A DNA stretch of 64,000 nucleotides from assembly GCA_028554795.2 (NCBI GenBank), contig CM068839.1, positions 90,554,182 through 90,618,181 of the forward strand, in the 5' to 3' direction. The stretch's first letter is position 1; each line of letters opens with the position of its first letter. This document shows positions 46,737 through 56,936 of the stretch, piece by piece. Both the position numbers and the translations under genes were made by a program. This DNA is from Sinohyriopsis cumingii (taxonomy: Eukaryota; Mollusca; Bivalvia; Unionida; Unionidae). The notes under the pieces are model-generated. The model did not search any database, was not told the DNA's origin, and saw nothing but the letters and a program-made list of their open reading frames with translations.

Positions 46737-47223
46737 ATGGACGGTGCACAATATAGGTACAATCAAGCGCGTGAATGGCAGGCAGCATTAAAAGATCGAG
46801 TCGAACTATATACAGTAAAAACAAAAAAAATATCGACGACGATTAGTTATCGTTGATGTGATTGTTTATTCAGTATCAGCTGTTGTTGCTGGAACAGGTG
46901 TTATATTATCAGCGGTGACAATGATGGCACCAGTAGCCGTAACTATTTGTATTTCAGCAGCTACAACAATTGCAGGTGTGCTCAAGATCATTGCAAAAGA
47001 AATATGTACCTGCACGAATGAAAAATTATCCGATTACATGATAAGATTACACACAACGATGGTAGCATACTCGAAATTGTCCTCGTTGTTATCAGCGAGT
47101 CTCAGTGATGGAATTATATCTGATTTCGAGTTTTCAATGATGACTAAAATATACGACGAAGGCATCGGTATTAAAGACATAAGTACTAATAATGACAGAA
47201 TTACTTTAGCAGATCGTGACTAA
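46737..47223 (+). pseudogene. Membrane protein (element 3), frameshifted
   Basis: ATG 46737 gives YRYNQAREWQAALKDRVELY and ends near 46855; the next frame continues with a Val/Ala/Gly-rich double membrane segment (SAVVAGTGVILSAVTMM; PVAVTICISAATTIAGVL), then KLSSLLSASLSDGIISDFEF. Small proteins with this order (YRxxAxxW, glycine-rich membrane hairpin, ISDxEF) are common in invertebrate Polintons. Role unknown. Its last codons overlap the penton start. Confidence 0.62.
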
Positions 47224-48587
47224 TACAACTCCGCCAAAGATAACGATGATCTCGGTAAGTTCAACTAATCCTGAATTTAGTATTAAATTTCCTACTGCAA
47301 TTCCAGTAAAGGAAATAGCACTAGCTCAATTACGGGTATATTACAGCTGGCCAAATATCAGATCAAAATCATTTAATGGTACACCAGCAAATAATTCGCT
47401 TGTATTTGCTAACAAGAACAAACCAGATGGTACTCCTGAATGGATGGATGTTGGAATACCCACGGTATTTATGAGATTGAACAAATTAATGAGGAATTTC
47501 AACGTAGAATAAAATCAATAACCGGAAAAGAAGCGAAAATATAAATTAACGTTCATGAACCGACGCTATCTTCTGCGGTTGAGATACATTCTCCTGATTT
47601 TGTCGTTGATATTTATCAATCCACGATAAGATCCGTACTAAGTTGGCCGGATGTTCCCCCAGTGCATGAAGGACTACCTGAACCAAAACGAGCTGATTTT
47701 ATGTCAACAAATAGCTCTCGTCACGAAGTTGCAATGACAGATATTTGGTGATGGTGGCGTGGACTTCGAACTTGGAATATTAGTTTGGATGATTTAATTG
47801 GTTATGGTGGTACCATATCTTTACCAGGAGGTAAACTTCGTGATCATATTATTGAAGAAGAAATTAAAAAAACTATCGACACTTCCAATCTTGATCATAA
47901 AGATCAACTAAATAAACTACGTGAACGCCTCACTGAGTATCTTTACGATATAACATCCCACGAGACACGAGGGGAAATTATCAAACAAACAGAAATTCTG
48001 AATTATATCGCAGAAGCTATGAACGCAGTCACAACAAAATCATAGATCTAATTTTAAAATCATCTCCTGCTTCAAAAATGTTTTTAATTGATAAATATAA
48101 AATCAGGGAATCTGATATACCGACGTTCAAATTTCCAGATTATAACCCGGACGCTCGGAGAAAATCTGTCAATGACATCATTAATTAGTTTTTTCTTAAA
48201 ATACTCGATGCGTGGAAAAAACTAGCACCACCTCCAACTGTTCTCAGATATAATAATGATCCACACGGCGGCGGCAGGCACGTATCTCCGGGAATCGTTA
48301 ATATAACCAGCACGATGGTGGTCAATCTGGTTTGTGACGTAGTCAATGGCAGCATTCAAATAGATCTCGGAAAATCAAATCAGGCTCAACAGGGATATGT
48401 TTTATATACATTTACACCATAAGTTTTCCCTGGAAGTTTAATCGTGCAAGAACCAACTAATCCTGTGTATCTGCGGTGTCACAATAATATGTTAACACGA
48501 ATAAATTTTAAGCTCACAGACCACCTTAATCGCTTAATTGACCTACGTGGAGAAGAGCTGGTGATAAATCTGTATGTGAAATTGTAG
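47216..48587 (+). pseudogene. Penton-like gene region (element 3), decayed
   Basis: First part (to 47512): FSIKFPTAIPVKEIALAQLR, then in the next frame YEIEQINEEFQRRIKSITG-like sequence and STIRSVLSWPDVPP, both typical of Polinton pentons. Around 47701-48045 a frame with a TGA at 47749-47751 gives WWRGLRTWNISLDDLIGYGG and LNYIAEAMNAV. The last part (48080-48587) has VVNGSIQIDLGKSNQAQQGY, VLYTFTP and RLIDLRGEELVINLYVKL, a penton C-terminus, with two more stops. Possibly two adjoining genes; not separable with confidence. Confidence 0.6.
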
Positions 48588-48637
48588 ATCTTTGATTTTA
48601 AGGATCCAGTAAATATTATATAAAGTACCAGCACGTG

Positions 48638-48898
48638 ATGGTTTTTATACATGACAAAGAAGTACTTGAAAACGCCATTAGAACAGCGTTTTCAGAACCT
48701 CCAAACACAGAGAAATTTAACGTTAATTTAGTTATTGATGAATACGGAAACGGGGATTTCTTATTAACACAAGAACAGTTATATGAGCTCCGTCGAGAAC
48801 ATATTGTCGCGATCATTTGTAAGAGAGATCAGATTCTAAATTATGTACACTCCTGTATTAAACTCGATCAACTTAAAAAAATATTTCAGAATAAATAA
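48638..48898 (+). CDS. Small unknown protein (element 3)
   Basis: 86 residues (VFIHDKEVLENAIRTAFSEP ... FLLTQEQLYELRREHI), ordinary soluble composition, Ile/Leu/Glu-rich. No domain recognised. It is the last gene of the rightward structural block, ahead of a repeat-rich non-coding region. ATG 48638 follows TATATAAAG at 48617. Confidence 0.4.
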   Translation: MVFIHDKEVLENAIRTAFSEPPNTEKFNVNLVIDEYGNGDFLLTQEQLYELRREHIVAIICKRDQILNYVHSCIKLDQLKKIFQNK

Positions 48899-49400
48899 AA
48901 ATATTTCAGAATAAATAAAAATATTTTTTATTATTGATATCGTGATTGGTACTCAATTTGTGTAAATCAATCAGATTGTTGATTCTGATGGGGTGATTGG
49001 TACTCAATTCGGGTAAATCAATCAGATTGTTAATTCTGATGGGGTGATTGGTACTCAATTCGTGTAAATCAATCAGTTTTCCAAAAAATACTGCAAAAAA
49101 TGTTTTATTATTATTCTGAAATATTTTATTATCATTCTGAAATATTTTATTTTTTATTATTGATTAGATGATTGGTACTCAATTCGTGCAAATGAATCAA
49201 TTTATTAATTCTGATAGGGTGATTGGTACTCAATTCGTGTATATCAATTAGTTTTGTAATTCTGATAGGGTGATTGGTACTTCAAAATTATGCCAATCAA
49301 TTAGATTTCCAAAATATACTACAAAAAAATATTTTATTATTATACTGAAATATTTATTTTTTGGGTGATTACTCAAAATTATGTTAATCAGATTTTATAT
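48885..49400. repeat. Minisatellite, about 51-bp unit
   Basis: Six or more diverged copies of a unit with GTGATTGGTACTCAATTCGT and GTAAATCAATCAGA, interleaved with ATTCTGAAATATTTTATTAT blocks. The first bases duplicate AAAATATTTCAGAATAAAT from the end of the preceding ORF. Confidence 0.75.
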
Positions 49401-49401
49401 T

Positions 49402-49707
49402 TCAGAAATAAAATATTTCAGAGAGGGTTGCTTTGGTCGTTACCTGTTGACATAATTTTCTTAAGTATCTTATGCGGGTACTGATTGTTTTTTTCGTTTC
49501 GTGCTCGCTGGATAATCCCGATCTGACTTTTTCTACTTCAACAGAAAGAGGAATAAATTCATTTACTTGATCATCGTTCACCATAGCTGATGACTGAAAC
49601 ATAGCTGCCTGAATCCGCTTTATGAACTTATATTGAGATGATAGAACATACTTATTTTCATTTTTAAGTTCTTCTAACGTTTCAAAATCAGATATTATTT
49701 TTTTCAT
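49402..49707 (-). CDS. Small unknown protein, - strand (element 3)
   Basis: 101 residues, MKKIISDFETLEELKNENKY and a polar helical sequence ending in KATLSEIFYF. No family recognised. It is the only open frame in the repeat-rich centre of element 3 with normal composition. It may be a captured or decayed gene. Confidence 0.35.
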   Translation of the reverse strand: MKKIISDFETLEELKNENKYVLSSQYKFIKRIQAAMFQSSAMVNDDQVNEFIPLSVEVEKVRSGLSSEHETKKTISTRIRYLRKLCQQVTTKATLSEIFYF

Positions 49708-49829
49708 GATTTAGTTCATCAGATATATTAATTCCGTTTTCTTCTAGTTTTTTAATAGCAGAAATAATGTCTTTGATATTTTCATAATATAACATATAAA
49801 TCTTTAAAACAAATATTTTTTATCCCTAT

Positions 49830-50470
49830 AGAACCCCTATCGAGTGTTTAGCGAGTTCGTCCGGATGTTTCAAGGACGGCACGGGTACACGAAACACTAT
49901 CCTCTATGAGAGCTCCTAACCCGTCAAACAATGGTCTAGAGGCCCAAGAGGGTGTGTTTGGTGAAGACAATCCTCATTAAACTCGCAGATTGCCATCGCA
50001 TTCTACTAAGTTTAGAGGACACACAGAACATTCAATGAATGACGAGCCCCTATCGAGTGTTTTAGCGAGCTCAGAGCTCAGATTATGCATGTAATGAATG
50101 AATGACGAGCCCCTATCGAGTGTTTTAGCGAGCTCAGGACAGTACAAACATATAACTTAATTAAGGAAATGAGTATATACAATGAATGAAGGACGGCACA
50201 AACACACAATGATTGAAGGACAGTACAAACATATACGCTCAGCAGAACCCCCCAATAATCAGCCCGTGGGTGATACAAAACATGTATCAACCACCAGTTG
50301 ATATGTGATTGAGGGTTCTGCTGAGCGGAGGGGTTTTGCGGTACCCCCCAATTATTATAAAAATCGCAATTATGCGTAACCACCGACCAGTTGTCAGCCA
50401 TGGGGATTCGATCCTGGACCGTGAGCGTCACAGTCCAATACGATACCGATTGAGCTATCGAACCTTCTTA
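49830..50470. other. Structured repeat region with tRNA-like sequence
   Basis: CCCCTATCGAGTGTTTTAGC with GAGCTC recurs at about 49834, 50047 and 50109. GCTCAGCAGAACCC (50237-50250) pairs perfectly with GGGTTCTGCTGAGC (50313-50326). On - , 50372-50464 starts GGTTCGATAGCTCAATCGGT and contains GGATCGAATCC, like tRNA A and B boxes, but it does not close as a cloverleaf. No gene. Confidence 0.55.
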
Positions 50471-50515
50471 CAAACATATGTTTTGGAAATTAATATATAG
50501 TTACGGTACATATAT

Positions 50516-50900
50516 TTACACTAAAACAACGGTTTCTGTGCTAAAATAAAGATTTCTACATTTAAATAACTGTTTATGCATTAAAATAACGGTTTCTGAA
50601 TATATCTGTATTATAACAACGGTTTCTGAATATATCTGTATTATAACAGCGTTTTTCGTAACAGACTGCAAATACAAACCTGCGAAATTAATAACAGCGG
50701 TCCTAAGCGGATTGTGAATACACCTGCAGATCGATTTGTACCATAACAACGGTTTCTAAGCTGACTGTAAATGCAGCGTGTTCTACCTATTTACAACTAC
50801 CTGCGGATCAATAACAGCGGTTCCAAACAGATTGTAAATTACCCTGATTTCTCGTAACAGATCTAAAAATAAATCCGCTATGTTGTGTGATGGGAAATAC
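50516..50900. repeat. Short tandem repeats around AACGGTTTCTG
   Basis: Units such as ATAACAACGGTTTCTGAATA and TATCTGTATTATAACAGCG are repeated with drift from 50516 to about 50880. Non-coding. Together with 48885-50470 this forms a 2.2-kb gene-poor centre. Confidence 0.55.
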
Positions 50901-51133
50901 GTTTATATATTTAAAAAAAACAATAAATATACTTCTACGAGTAATTACTTATGACGTAATTAGTTAAACTGACTAATTACGATCATAAAAAATCAGAAAT
51001 CTACGAATACAAAAGTAATCTCCCAATCGTGAGTCAAAAAAAGTAATGCATGGAGGAAATACTGAAACATAAATTAAAAAAATTAATTCGAGGTGGTGAT
51101 GATAGTTAACAATACTGAAACGTTATTTTTTGT

Positions 51134-51604
51134 TTATATTTTTATTGAGAAAGCGGTTTTATATATATTTTCTGCTACTTTTTGTACTGAATACGAGTGA
51201 GTATCAAAGTATTTCGCAGCAGCACATATCGAACGAAATATTATTTCTTCACCGGTTTCTATGTTTGTAGAACTTACCGCCCTCTTTCCGATTGTTTTAC
51301 ATCTTCCAGTATTACCACGTGCAGAGTTCTCGCTCTGCGTAACAACTCGAAGGTTAGAAAAACTATTATTTTGAGGATCCCCGTCAGAATGATCGATTAC
51401 AAGACCGTCTTTGATTAATCACTTGTGACACTCATACACAAATCGATGACAGAGATAATGTTTCTTTCTAGCAGTAAACATTAGATAACCAGTTTTAGTA
51501 ACAACACCAACCGGTCTTTATAACCTGCAATTTCTGATCACACCATTACCATCTGATTCGTAGTTCTTGATGACAGGATGTGGGATAAATTTATTTTGCT
51601 CCAT
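51134..51604 (-). pseudogene. HNH endonuclease of phage/homing type, stops
   Basis: Frame from ATG 51604 with two in-frame stops. It reads HYLCHRFVYECHK, then GLVIDHSDGDPQNNSFSNLR and VVTQSENSARG, the His-Asn-His core of phage-type HNH enzymes, and a C-terminal helix-turn-helix-like AAAKYFDTHSYSVQKVA. Such genes often spread as homing endonucleases. It is on the opposite strand to the flanking genes and may be a passenger of element 3. Confidence 0.75.
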
Positions 51605-51659
51605 TATACAATAATGTTATTTGTTTAAATCATTGTTTGTCTGAAATCTTGATATATAA

Positions 51660-51920
51660 TCACTCCAAGGATTTTATAACGTTTTCACTATTATTATTTT
51701 TTTGGTCATAATATCTTTTAAGTTCTCTGAACCGTTTTCTACCGCACTTTCCACATAATTATGTTTTTCCTCGCACCCCAACACCACATCGCAGACACTG
51801 TATTGGTCCTAGACTTCCTTGCCGTATGCCTTGTAAGTGCATCCAACAAAATTCACCTCTACAGGATTTGTTGCATCGATTTAATGAACCGATCATGAAC
51901 CAAGCACAATGATTCATCAT
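51660..51920 (-). pseudogene. Zinc-ribbon paralogue of the TIR gene, one stop
   Basis: 87 codons from ATG 51920: NHCAWFMIGSLNRCNKSCRG, EFCWMHL, CLRCGVGVRG, a TAA, then LCGKCGRKRFRELKRYYDQK. The Cys spacing and GVRG...GRxRxRxLxxYY pattern equal the genes at 23333 and 57642, but identity is lower, so it is an old duplicate rather than a TIR copy. Confidence 0.65.
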
Positions 51921-51961
51921 ACATATATAATATTTTTTATTTAAATATTTGTTTTAATTAT

Positions 51962-52465
51962 ATGAACAAATTCGAGAAATTATCCCAAACTAGGCCTTCT
52001 AAATATAAATTTAATCTCGACAGATTATCTCCTGACTTACCAGTACGAGATTTGGTTGATCCGAAAGATAAAAGTTTGATCTCGAAAATTCATGATGGCA
52101 AGAAAGAATTTTACACAGATGGTGCATCTCATGTATGGTCAACGTTCAAGATTATTCGCAATGCTGTCAAGGACGCTACAATGAATGACAAACGAGCGGC
52201 AACTATCATTAACTACATCGCTGAATACGAAGGTGATCAAAAATATTTCTTCAGAGTAAAATTTATTGTGTTAACAGAAACAGATAGTTGGATTATCCGT
52301 GACAAATACGATCCTGTCCTTGGTAATAACAAAATTGCCATATTAAGTAAAAATTCCAGACCGGGTCTATTGACTGGTATTGATAAACCGTATTATGAGC
52401 GAGCGTACCCTGTAACAGCAGTTATTTATGGAATCTATGAGATAAATAAAAAAAACCAGCGTTGA
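51962..52465 (+). CDS. Unknown protein upstream of PolB (element 3)
   Basis: 167 residues, open: KFEKLSQTRPSKYKFNLDRL, DGASHVWSTFKIIRNAV, RDKYDPVLGNNKIAILSKNS, PYYERAYPVTAVIYGIYEI. A soluble mixed alpha/beta protein with no motif I know. It sits 13 bases before the PolB frame and diverges from the zinc-ribbon pseudogene, so it may be the first gene of the replication block. Confidence 0.5.
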   Translation: MNKFEKLSQTRPSKYKFNLDRLSPDLPVRDLVDPKDKSLISKIHDGKKEFYTDGASHVWSTFKIIRNAVKDATMNDKRAATIINYIAEYEGDQKYFFRVKFIVLTETDSWIIRDKYDPVLGNNKIAILSKNSRPGLLTGIDKPYYERAYPVTAVIYGIYEINKKNQR

Positions 52466-52478
52466 TAAACTGACACCC

Positions 52479-54149
52479 ATGAAATTTTCAAAAATAAATT
52501 ATGTAGCCGAACGAGTAATAGAACACTTTACAAACGCGATGCGTGGAAATGGGTTAACTGATTTAAGACGTGAAAAAATAAACTCGTGGGCTTATTCAGT
52601 TAAGGATACCGGTGCTACAATAAAAGATGTTGCTGAATTAGGAAAAATATTAAAATTTCCAATAAATGTATCAACGATAACGGGAGAAATATTATAGGAA
52701 TCGAAATATAAATCGAAAGGAGCTCCAATAAATATTATTGATCATAATGCGCACGCATGGACCAGCGCAGTAACAATATTTCCACGTGATCGAACTGTTA
52801 GATTTTACCCCTAAGATATGGGGAGAGGTATGTTTGATTTTATTAACGAAATAAGTAAAAACGATCCTGTATCGGTATGGTTATTTAAAAGTGATGAGGA
52901 AGGTGGATTTGATCAGTTTGTTAGACCAAACGGTGAAATATATCGAACAGAATTTCTCCACGACGAGATGATAAATCTCGCGGAGAAGTTTTTAGAGTGC
53001 AAGCACTCCACGGAAAATACTGAAAAATTACTAACTAACTGTTTTACCGTTCCATCTGTTGCGGCTCATTTTGCTCGAGAAAAATATTCATGGAAACCAA
53101 CACGATTTGATATACTCGAGGACGTATACGCAAGTTGCGTCGAATACGGACACGGCGGATTATGGAATACCAAGTATAATTACAATGATGTTATTTCGGT
53201 TGATATGGTTGCATGTTATCCGGGAAGTTTTCTAGGATACGGAGATTGTTCTGTGTACTTTAAAAGATTTGGTCACCCCACAAACGAGATGACGCGAGTG
53301 GCAATTAATGCACCATTACCTGATTTTGATCTAACTGGATTCGCTTGTGTTGAATCATTCGAGTTTAACGAAAATCTTCACAGGATTTGTTATGTTTGGT
53401 TTGGTAAACATTTTTGTGAAAAACGTTGGGCGCCTATAGTTTTATTACGATATATGCTAGATTATGCGGTACTGACATCGTTGGTTGTTGCGGTACTGAC
53501 ATCGTTGGTTGTCAGTGAGGCAATTATATCATATCATGCGCAGACCGAAGTTTGGTTGCCCATGCCAGATTCTATCAGTCTCGATGAAGTTATTAAGGAA
53601 ATTAAGGAAAAATGTCCTGGTGTTTCCGAAGATGATATTATCAAAGAAGCTCCTAAAATTCTCGAGATTAAACTCAAAACCGCAAAAGATCTCGGTAGAA
53701 AAATTATAGGTAAATTTACTCAAGGTGGTGCATATGATCATAAAAGACATCACGCACGATTAATTCTAGATGATGCCGAGTACGATTTTATAATTGCTGA
53801 TACAACAGCGAGAAATACACTTGCAAATCGAGAAAGTGTTTATTTATCCGACGGAACAAAATTGGGTACGATCGTTAGTTACATAAATGATGTCTCCCCA
53901 CAGTATACTCATCTAAGATCTTCAATGTTGGCTTATGTTTCTATAAGTTTATTATGGATGATTAATAGATTTCCTGAGACCGCAGTCAGAGTCGCAACAG
54001 ATTCGTTTTATATTTCGAGTAAATATTTAGAATCTGTTATGGAATTTATGAGTAGTGATGAACGATGGGGTTCGTGGAGAATAAAAAAAAGAAATATTAC
54101 ACAATTATGCAGAATCAGCAGACGTTCCAATGTGACATTTTTATCGTAA
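52479..54149 (+). pseudogene. Family B DNA polymerase (element 3), stops and frameshift
   Basis: One frame with stops at 52695-52697 and 52812-52814. Motif A: DMVACYPGSFLGYGD; around motif B: GRKIIGKFTQGG; motif C: VRVATDSFYI. Also typical are RFGHPTNEMTRVAINAP and DVSPQYTHLRSSMLAYVSI. A 24-base tandem duplication at 53467-53514 adds eight residues (AVLTSLVV twice). No exonuclease motifs are seen in front, so this polymerase is much shorter than that of elements 1 and 2. Near 54090 the coding frame passes into the frame of the helicase that follows. Confidence 0.82.
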
Positions 54150-54168
54150 AGGTAATAAAATATCAGAA

Positions 54169-55458
54169 ATGTCGAAAGCGCCATCGGTGAGTGATCCAAT
54201 AACTAGATATAAGACAGTATATCTCAATGGACCTGGTGGATGCGGCAAGACGACTCGAGCAATTAATGTTTTTAGAAATTCAGATATGATCGTGCTGACA
54301 CCCACACATAGACTTGCACGAGAGATGAAACAACGGCAAGTACAATCGTACACGTATCATAGTTTCTTTTGGTGGCTCGGGGGTACATGGACTCCTGAAC
54401 GAATGGGAGAAAAATATATACCTAAAATAATTATTTGGGACGAGATATGTACTGTGTCATTGAATACATTAAAAACGTTTCTTGACTGGTTGTTGACGAA
54501 AAATACCGCTATAATAATGTGTGGCGATCATGGTCAGCCGCCGCTTTTTGTTGGATTATCTCCACATGATTGGTTAAAAAATTTCGTTGATTATTACGAA
54601 GAAATAGATGATGATCATAGAGCTCTTGATGCAAATTTAAAGGAGTTTAAAAAATTAATCAGATTACAATCAAACAAAATTCAGTGTGAAATAATACGCG
54701 GAGTGATCTCAGAGACCTCAATGAACGATTTTTTAAATTTATGGAGATCCAACGATTTGATAGTAGCAAGCAGAAAAATAATCAGAGACGATTTACAACA
54801 GCAGTTATTTCAGCTGCATAAAGAAAAATACTCAGAATTACCCGTTCCTTTATGTTATAGACCATCAGATACACGAAAACAGAATATTAATGTTGATATT
54901 CAAGGACAGACTGAGAATCAAAATCTTGTGTTAAATGATATTGTCGCTGTTGATATCAGTGTGGTCGAAGATGCATTACGCGCTGACAAATCTCCATGGG
55001 TGTTGGGATACGCTATGACGATCCACTCGTCTCAGGGATTAACTATTTCTGATACACGAGTTTGGATTGTGGACGATCGTATTGAGTGGTCAAATTTAGT
55101 CTATTTAGCAGTATCAAGGGTTAGAAAAATATCTCAGTTACGGAGAATTATAATTCCTGAAATCGTTAACAAATTTAACATCATCGATGATGATATAATA
55201 AGAAAAAAATTAATCGGATACAAACAATCTGATAAAAAAAATAAACGCAACTTTGATCTTGATGTTGAATTTATTATTGAGTTAAAACAGCAGCAGAATA
55301 ATCATTGCGCAAGTTGCAATTGTATAATGCTGTGGAGGTATTCGAATAATGATTCGAGACAATTTACCGTAGACAGAAAAGATAATAATCGTGGTCATAC
55401 ACGAAAAAATGTGATGTTGACCTGTCTCGAGTGTAATCGACGTAGAGGCGCTAGTTAA
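54169..55458 (+). CDS. SF1 helicase fused to HNH nuclease
   Basis: 429 residues. Walker A LNGPGGCGKTTRAI, Walker B IIWDEICTVS, MCGDHGQPPLF (motif III), GYAMTIHSSQGLTI (motif V) and YLAVSRVRKISQL (motif VI) mark a Pif1/UvrD-type superfamily 1 helicase. The last 75 residues form an HNH domain: CASCNCIML, DRKDNNRGHTRKNV, LTCLECNRRRG. The frame is open upstream of the ATG across a single TGA back into the end of PolB, which suggests an original PolB-helicase-HNH fusion. It ends in a 8-base overlap with the convergent integrase. Confidence 0.85.
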   Translation: MSKAPSVSDPITRYKTVYLNGPGGCGKTTRAINVFRNSDMIVLTPTHRLAREMKQRQVQSYTYHSFFWWLGGTWTPERMGEKYIPKIIIWDEICTVSLNTLKTFLDWLLTKNTAIIMCGDHGQPPLFVGLSPHDWLKNFVDYYEEIDDDHRALDANLKEFKKLIRLQSNKIQCEIIRGVISETSMNDFLNLWRSNDLIVASRKIIRDDLQQQLFQLHKEKYSELPVPLCYRPSDTRKQNINVDIQGQTENQNLVLNDIVAVDISVVEDALRADKSPWVLGYAMTIHSSQGLTISDTRVWIVDDRIEWSNLVYLAVSRVRKISQLRRIIIPEIVNKFNIIDDDIIRKKLIGYKQSDKKNKRNFDLDVEFIIELKQQQNNHCASCNCIMLWRYSNNDSRQFTVDRKDNNRGHTRKNVMLTCLECNRRRGAS

Positions 55459-56420
55459 GTGATCGCGGTGGTAGTTGTGTATCCTCGGGGATTATTTGCA
55501 GTTGTTCACGTACAAATCCACGTTGAGGAGCAGTTAAATCTAATCTGTAGATTGCAGGTCTACCTGAGGATCTTGTCACGGTGGATATTTTGTGTGTGGT
55601 AACACTCCAAATAGGATCAGTCGCTCTTTTTTTAACACCTTCAAGTTCACCCGGTTCATATAAATATCTAACTATAACATCACCCAGTATTTTTTGTTTT
55701 TCAATATATTTTCGTTGTGTTGGTATATTTTTTTTTATAATTGCATTAATGGGTTTCATGTTGGTTGTTCGTGTAATCTCGTTATTTAATGCAGCTATCA
55801 CGCTTGGTAATCTTGCAACCCATTCGCTAGATCTCGTATCCTGAATAAATTCCTTTGCATATTGATATCCAAATAACCGCTCAGCAAGTGTTCGATTAAA
55901 TCGCTCAACAATTGCCTGATCACGATGAATCGCAGTATGACCTCGTCGTATTTTGGTATTATGTTGTTTCATCAGCGATGATACTGGACCAAGAAATTCC
56001 TTGCCAGGATCAACTTGTAGCAGCTGTGGCCATCGCAGACCACCTTGTGGTCCGGGCCCTCGTTGATAAATTCGTTCAAACGCATCGGCTACTTCAGATG
56101 ATGTTTTCGCTGATAGCGGTTCTGCATCTTTATATCTACTTGCAACATCAACAACAGTTATCGCGTACTTGTATGTTTTTTCTGCGCACAGTATCATGTG
56201 GTAAAAATAAAATATCTGCCTGACGAACTTCATTAGGAACATTAACATCGAAATACTTCTACTGAATTCGTTTCAGTGGTGGTAGGTAAATTTGCCATAT
56301 TGCTTGTTTGGATAACCACGGTTTAGCAGTAGAATATTTAACCGCTGCTGCATCAGCAAGTTTACCAATTGCTGCTTTACCTTTCCAGTATCCTCCTGGT
56401 GAATAATAAATCGATTCCAT
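55451..56420 (-). pseudogene. Retroviral-type integrase (element 3), broken
   Basis: Start MESIYYSPGGYWKGKAAIGK at ATG 56420, a TAG in QIYLPPLKRIQ, first core Asp in VRQADILFLPHD, a frameshift near 56180, then VVDVASRYKDAEPL, second Asp in LLQVDPGKEFLGP and Glu in AIVERFNRTLAERL. The C-part (IYRLDLTAPQRGFVREQLQI) looks like an SH3-type tail; no chromodomain is seen, unlike elements 1 and 2. Confidence 0.85.
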
Positions 56421-56924
56421 TATATACTACCAGACCCAAACGCTAATTTACCTTTCATCGCAGATCTTACTAACCAATTAGCTAATTTTTCTTTAATATT
56501 TTTATTTTTTATAGAATCTAGCGCGTGAATTAATTTCACGTCTGCAATATGTCTCTCTTGTAGATTTTTACTTTTATACGCAACATCATGAGCGTGACAT
56601 GCTCGATCAATAGTGTTTACTGGTTCCTCGCCTGGTTTTGGCTGATCCTGATTATCAAGTCTGATATCAAGTCTGGTACCAGGACCGCAATAATTATATC
56701 CTGGTAGATGTTTTTTCTCCTGAATATTTAGCCCATGGAGTACCTGGAAACTTTGACATCAAATTAGCAATATCACCACCGCGCTTATTAGGTAAAAACG
56801 AAAATTTCTTTCTACCGCACACAGAACATTTTCCACCATACGCTATTTTTTTATTTTTTGTTGTAACCGTAGCTAAATCAGTAGTTGGAGTTTTAGATCT
56901 GCAGCGTAGACAATATAAATTCAT
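56420..56924 (-). pseudogene. Zinc-ribbon plus phospholipase A2 (parvovirus VP1-like) protein, frameshifted
   Basis: ATG 56924: LYCLRCRSKTPTTD and GGKCSVCGRKKFSFLPNK form a zinc ribbon, followed by a frame change at GAGAAAAAAC near 56710. The next frame reads LPGYNYCGPGTRLDIRL (calcium loop) and IDRACHAHDVAYKSK (catalytic His-Asp), the signature of parvoviral capsid PLA2. It ends at 56420 in TAATG overlapping the integrase start. In parvoviruses this activity opens endosomal membranes during entry. Confidence 0.78.
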
Positions 56925-56936
56925 GTTATAAAATAT

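Noticed and set aside
50372-50464. Functional tRNA gene on -
   Set aside because: A- and B-box-like parts exist, but acceptor and anticodon stems do not pair; kept only as tRNA-like.
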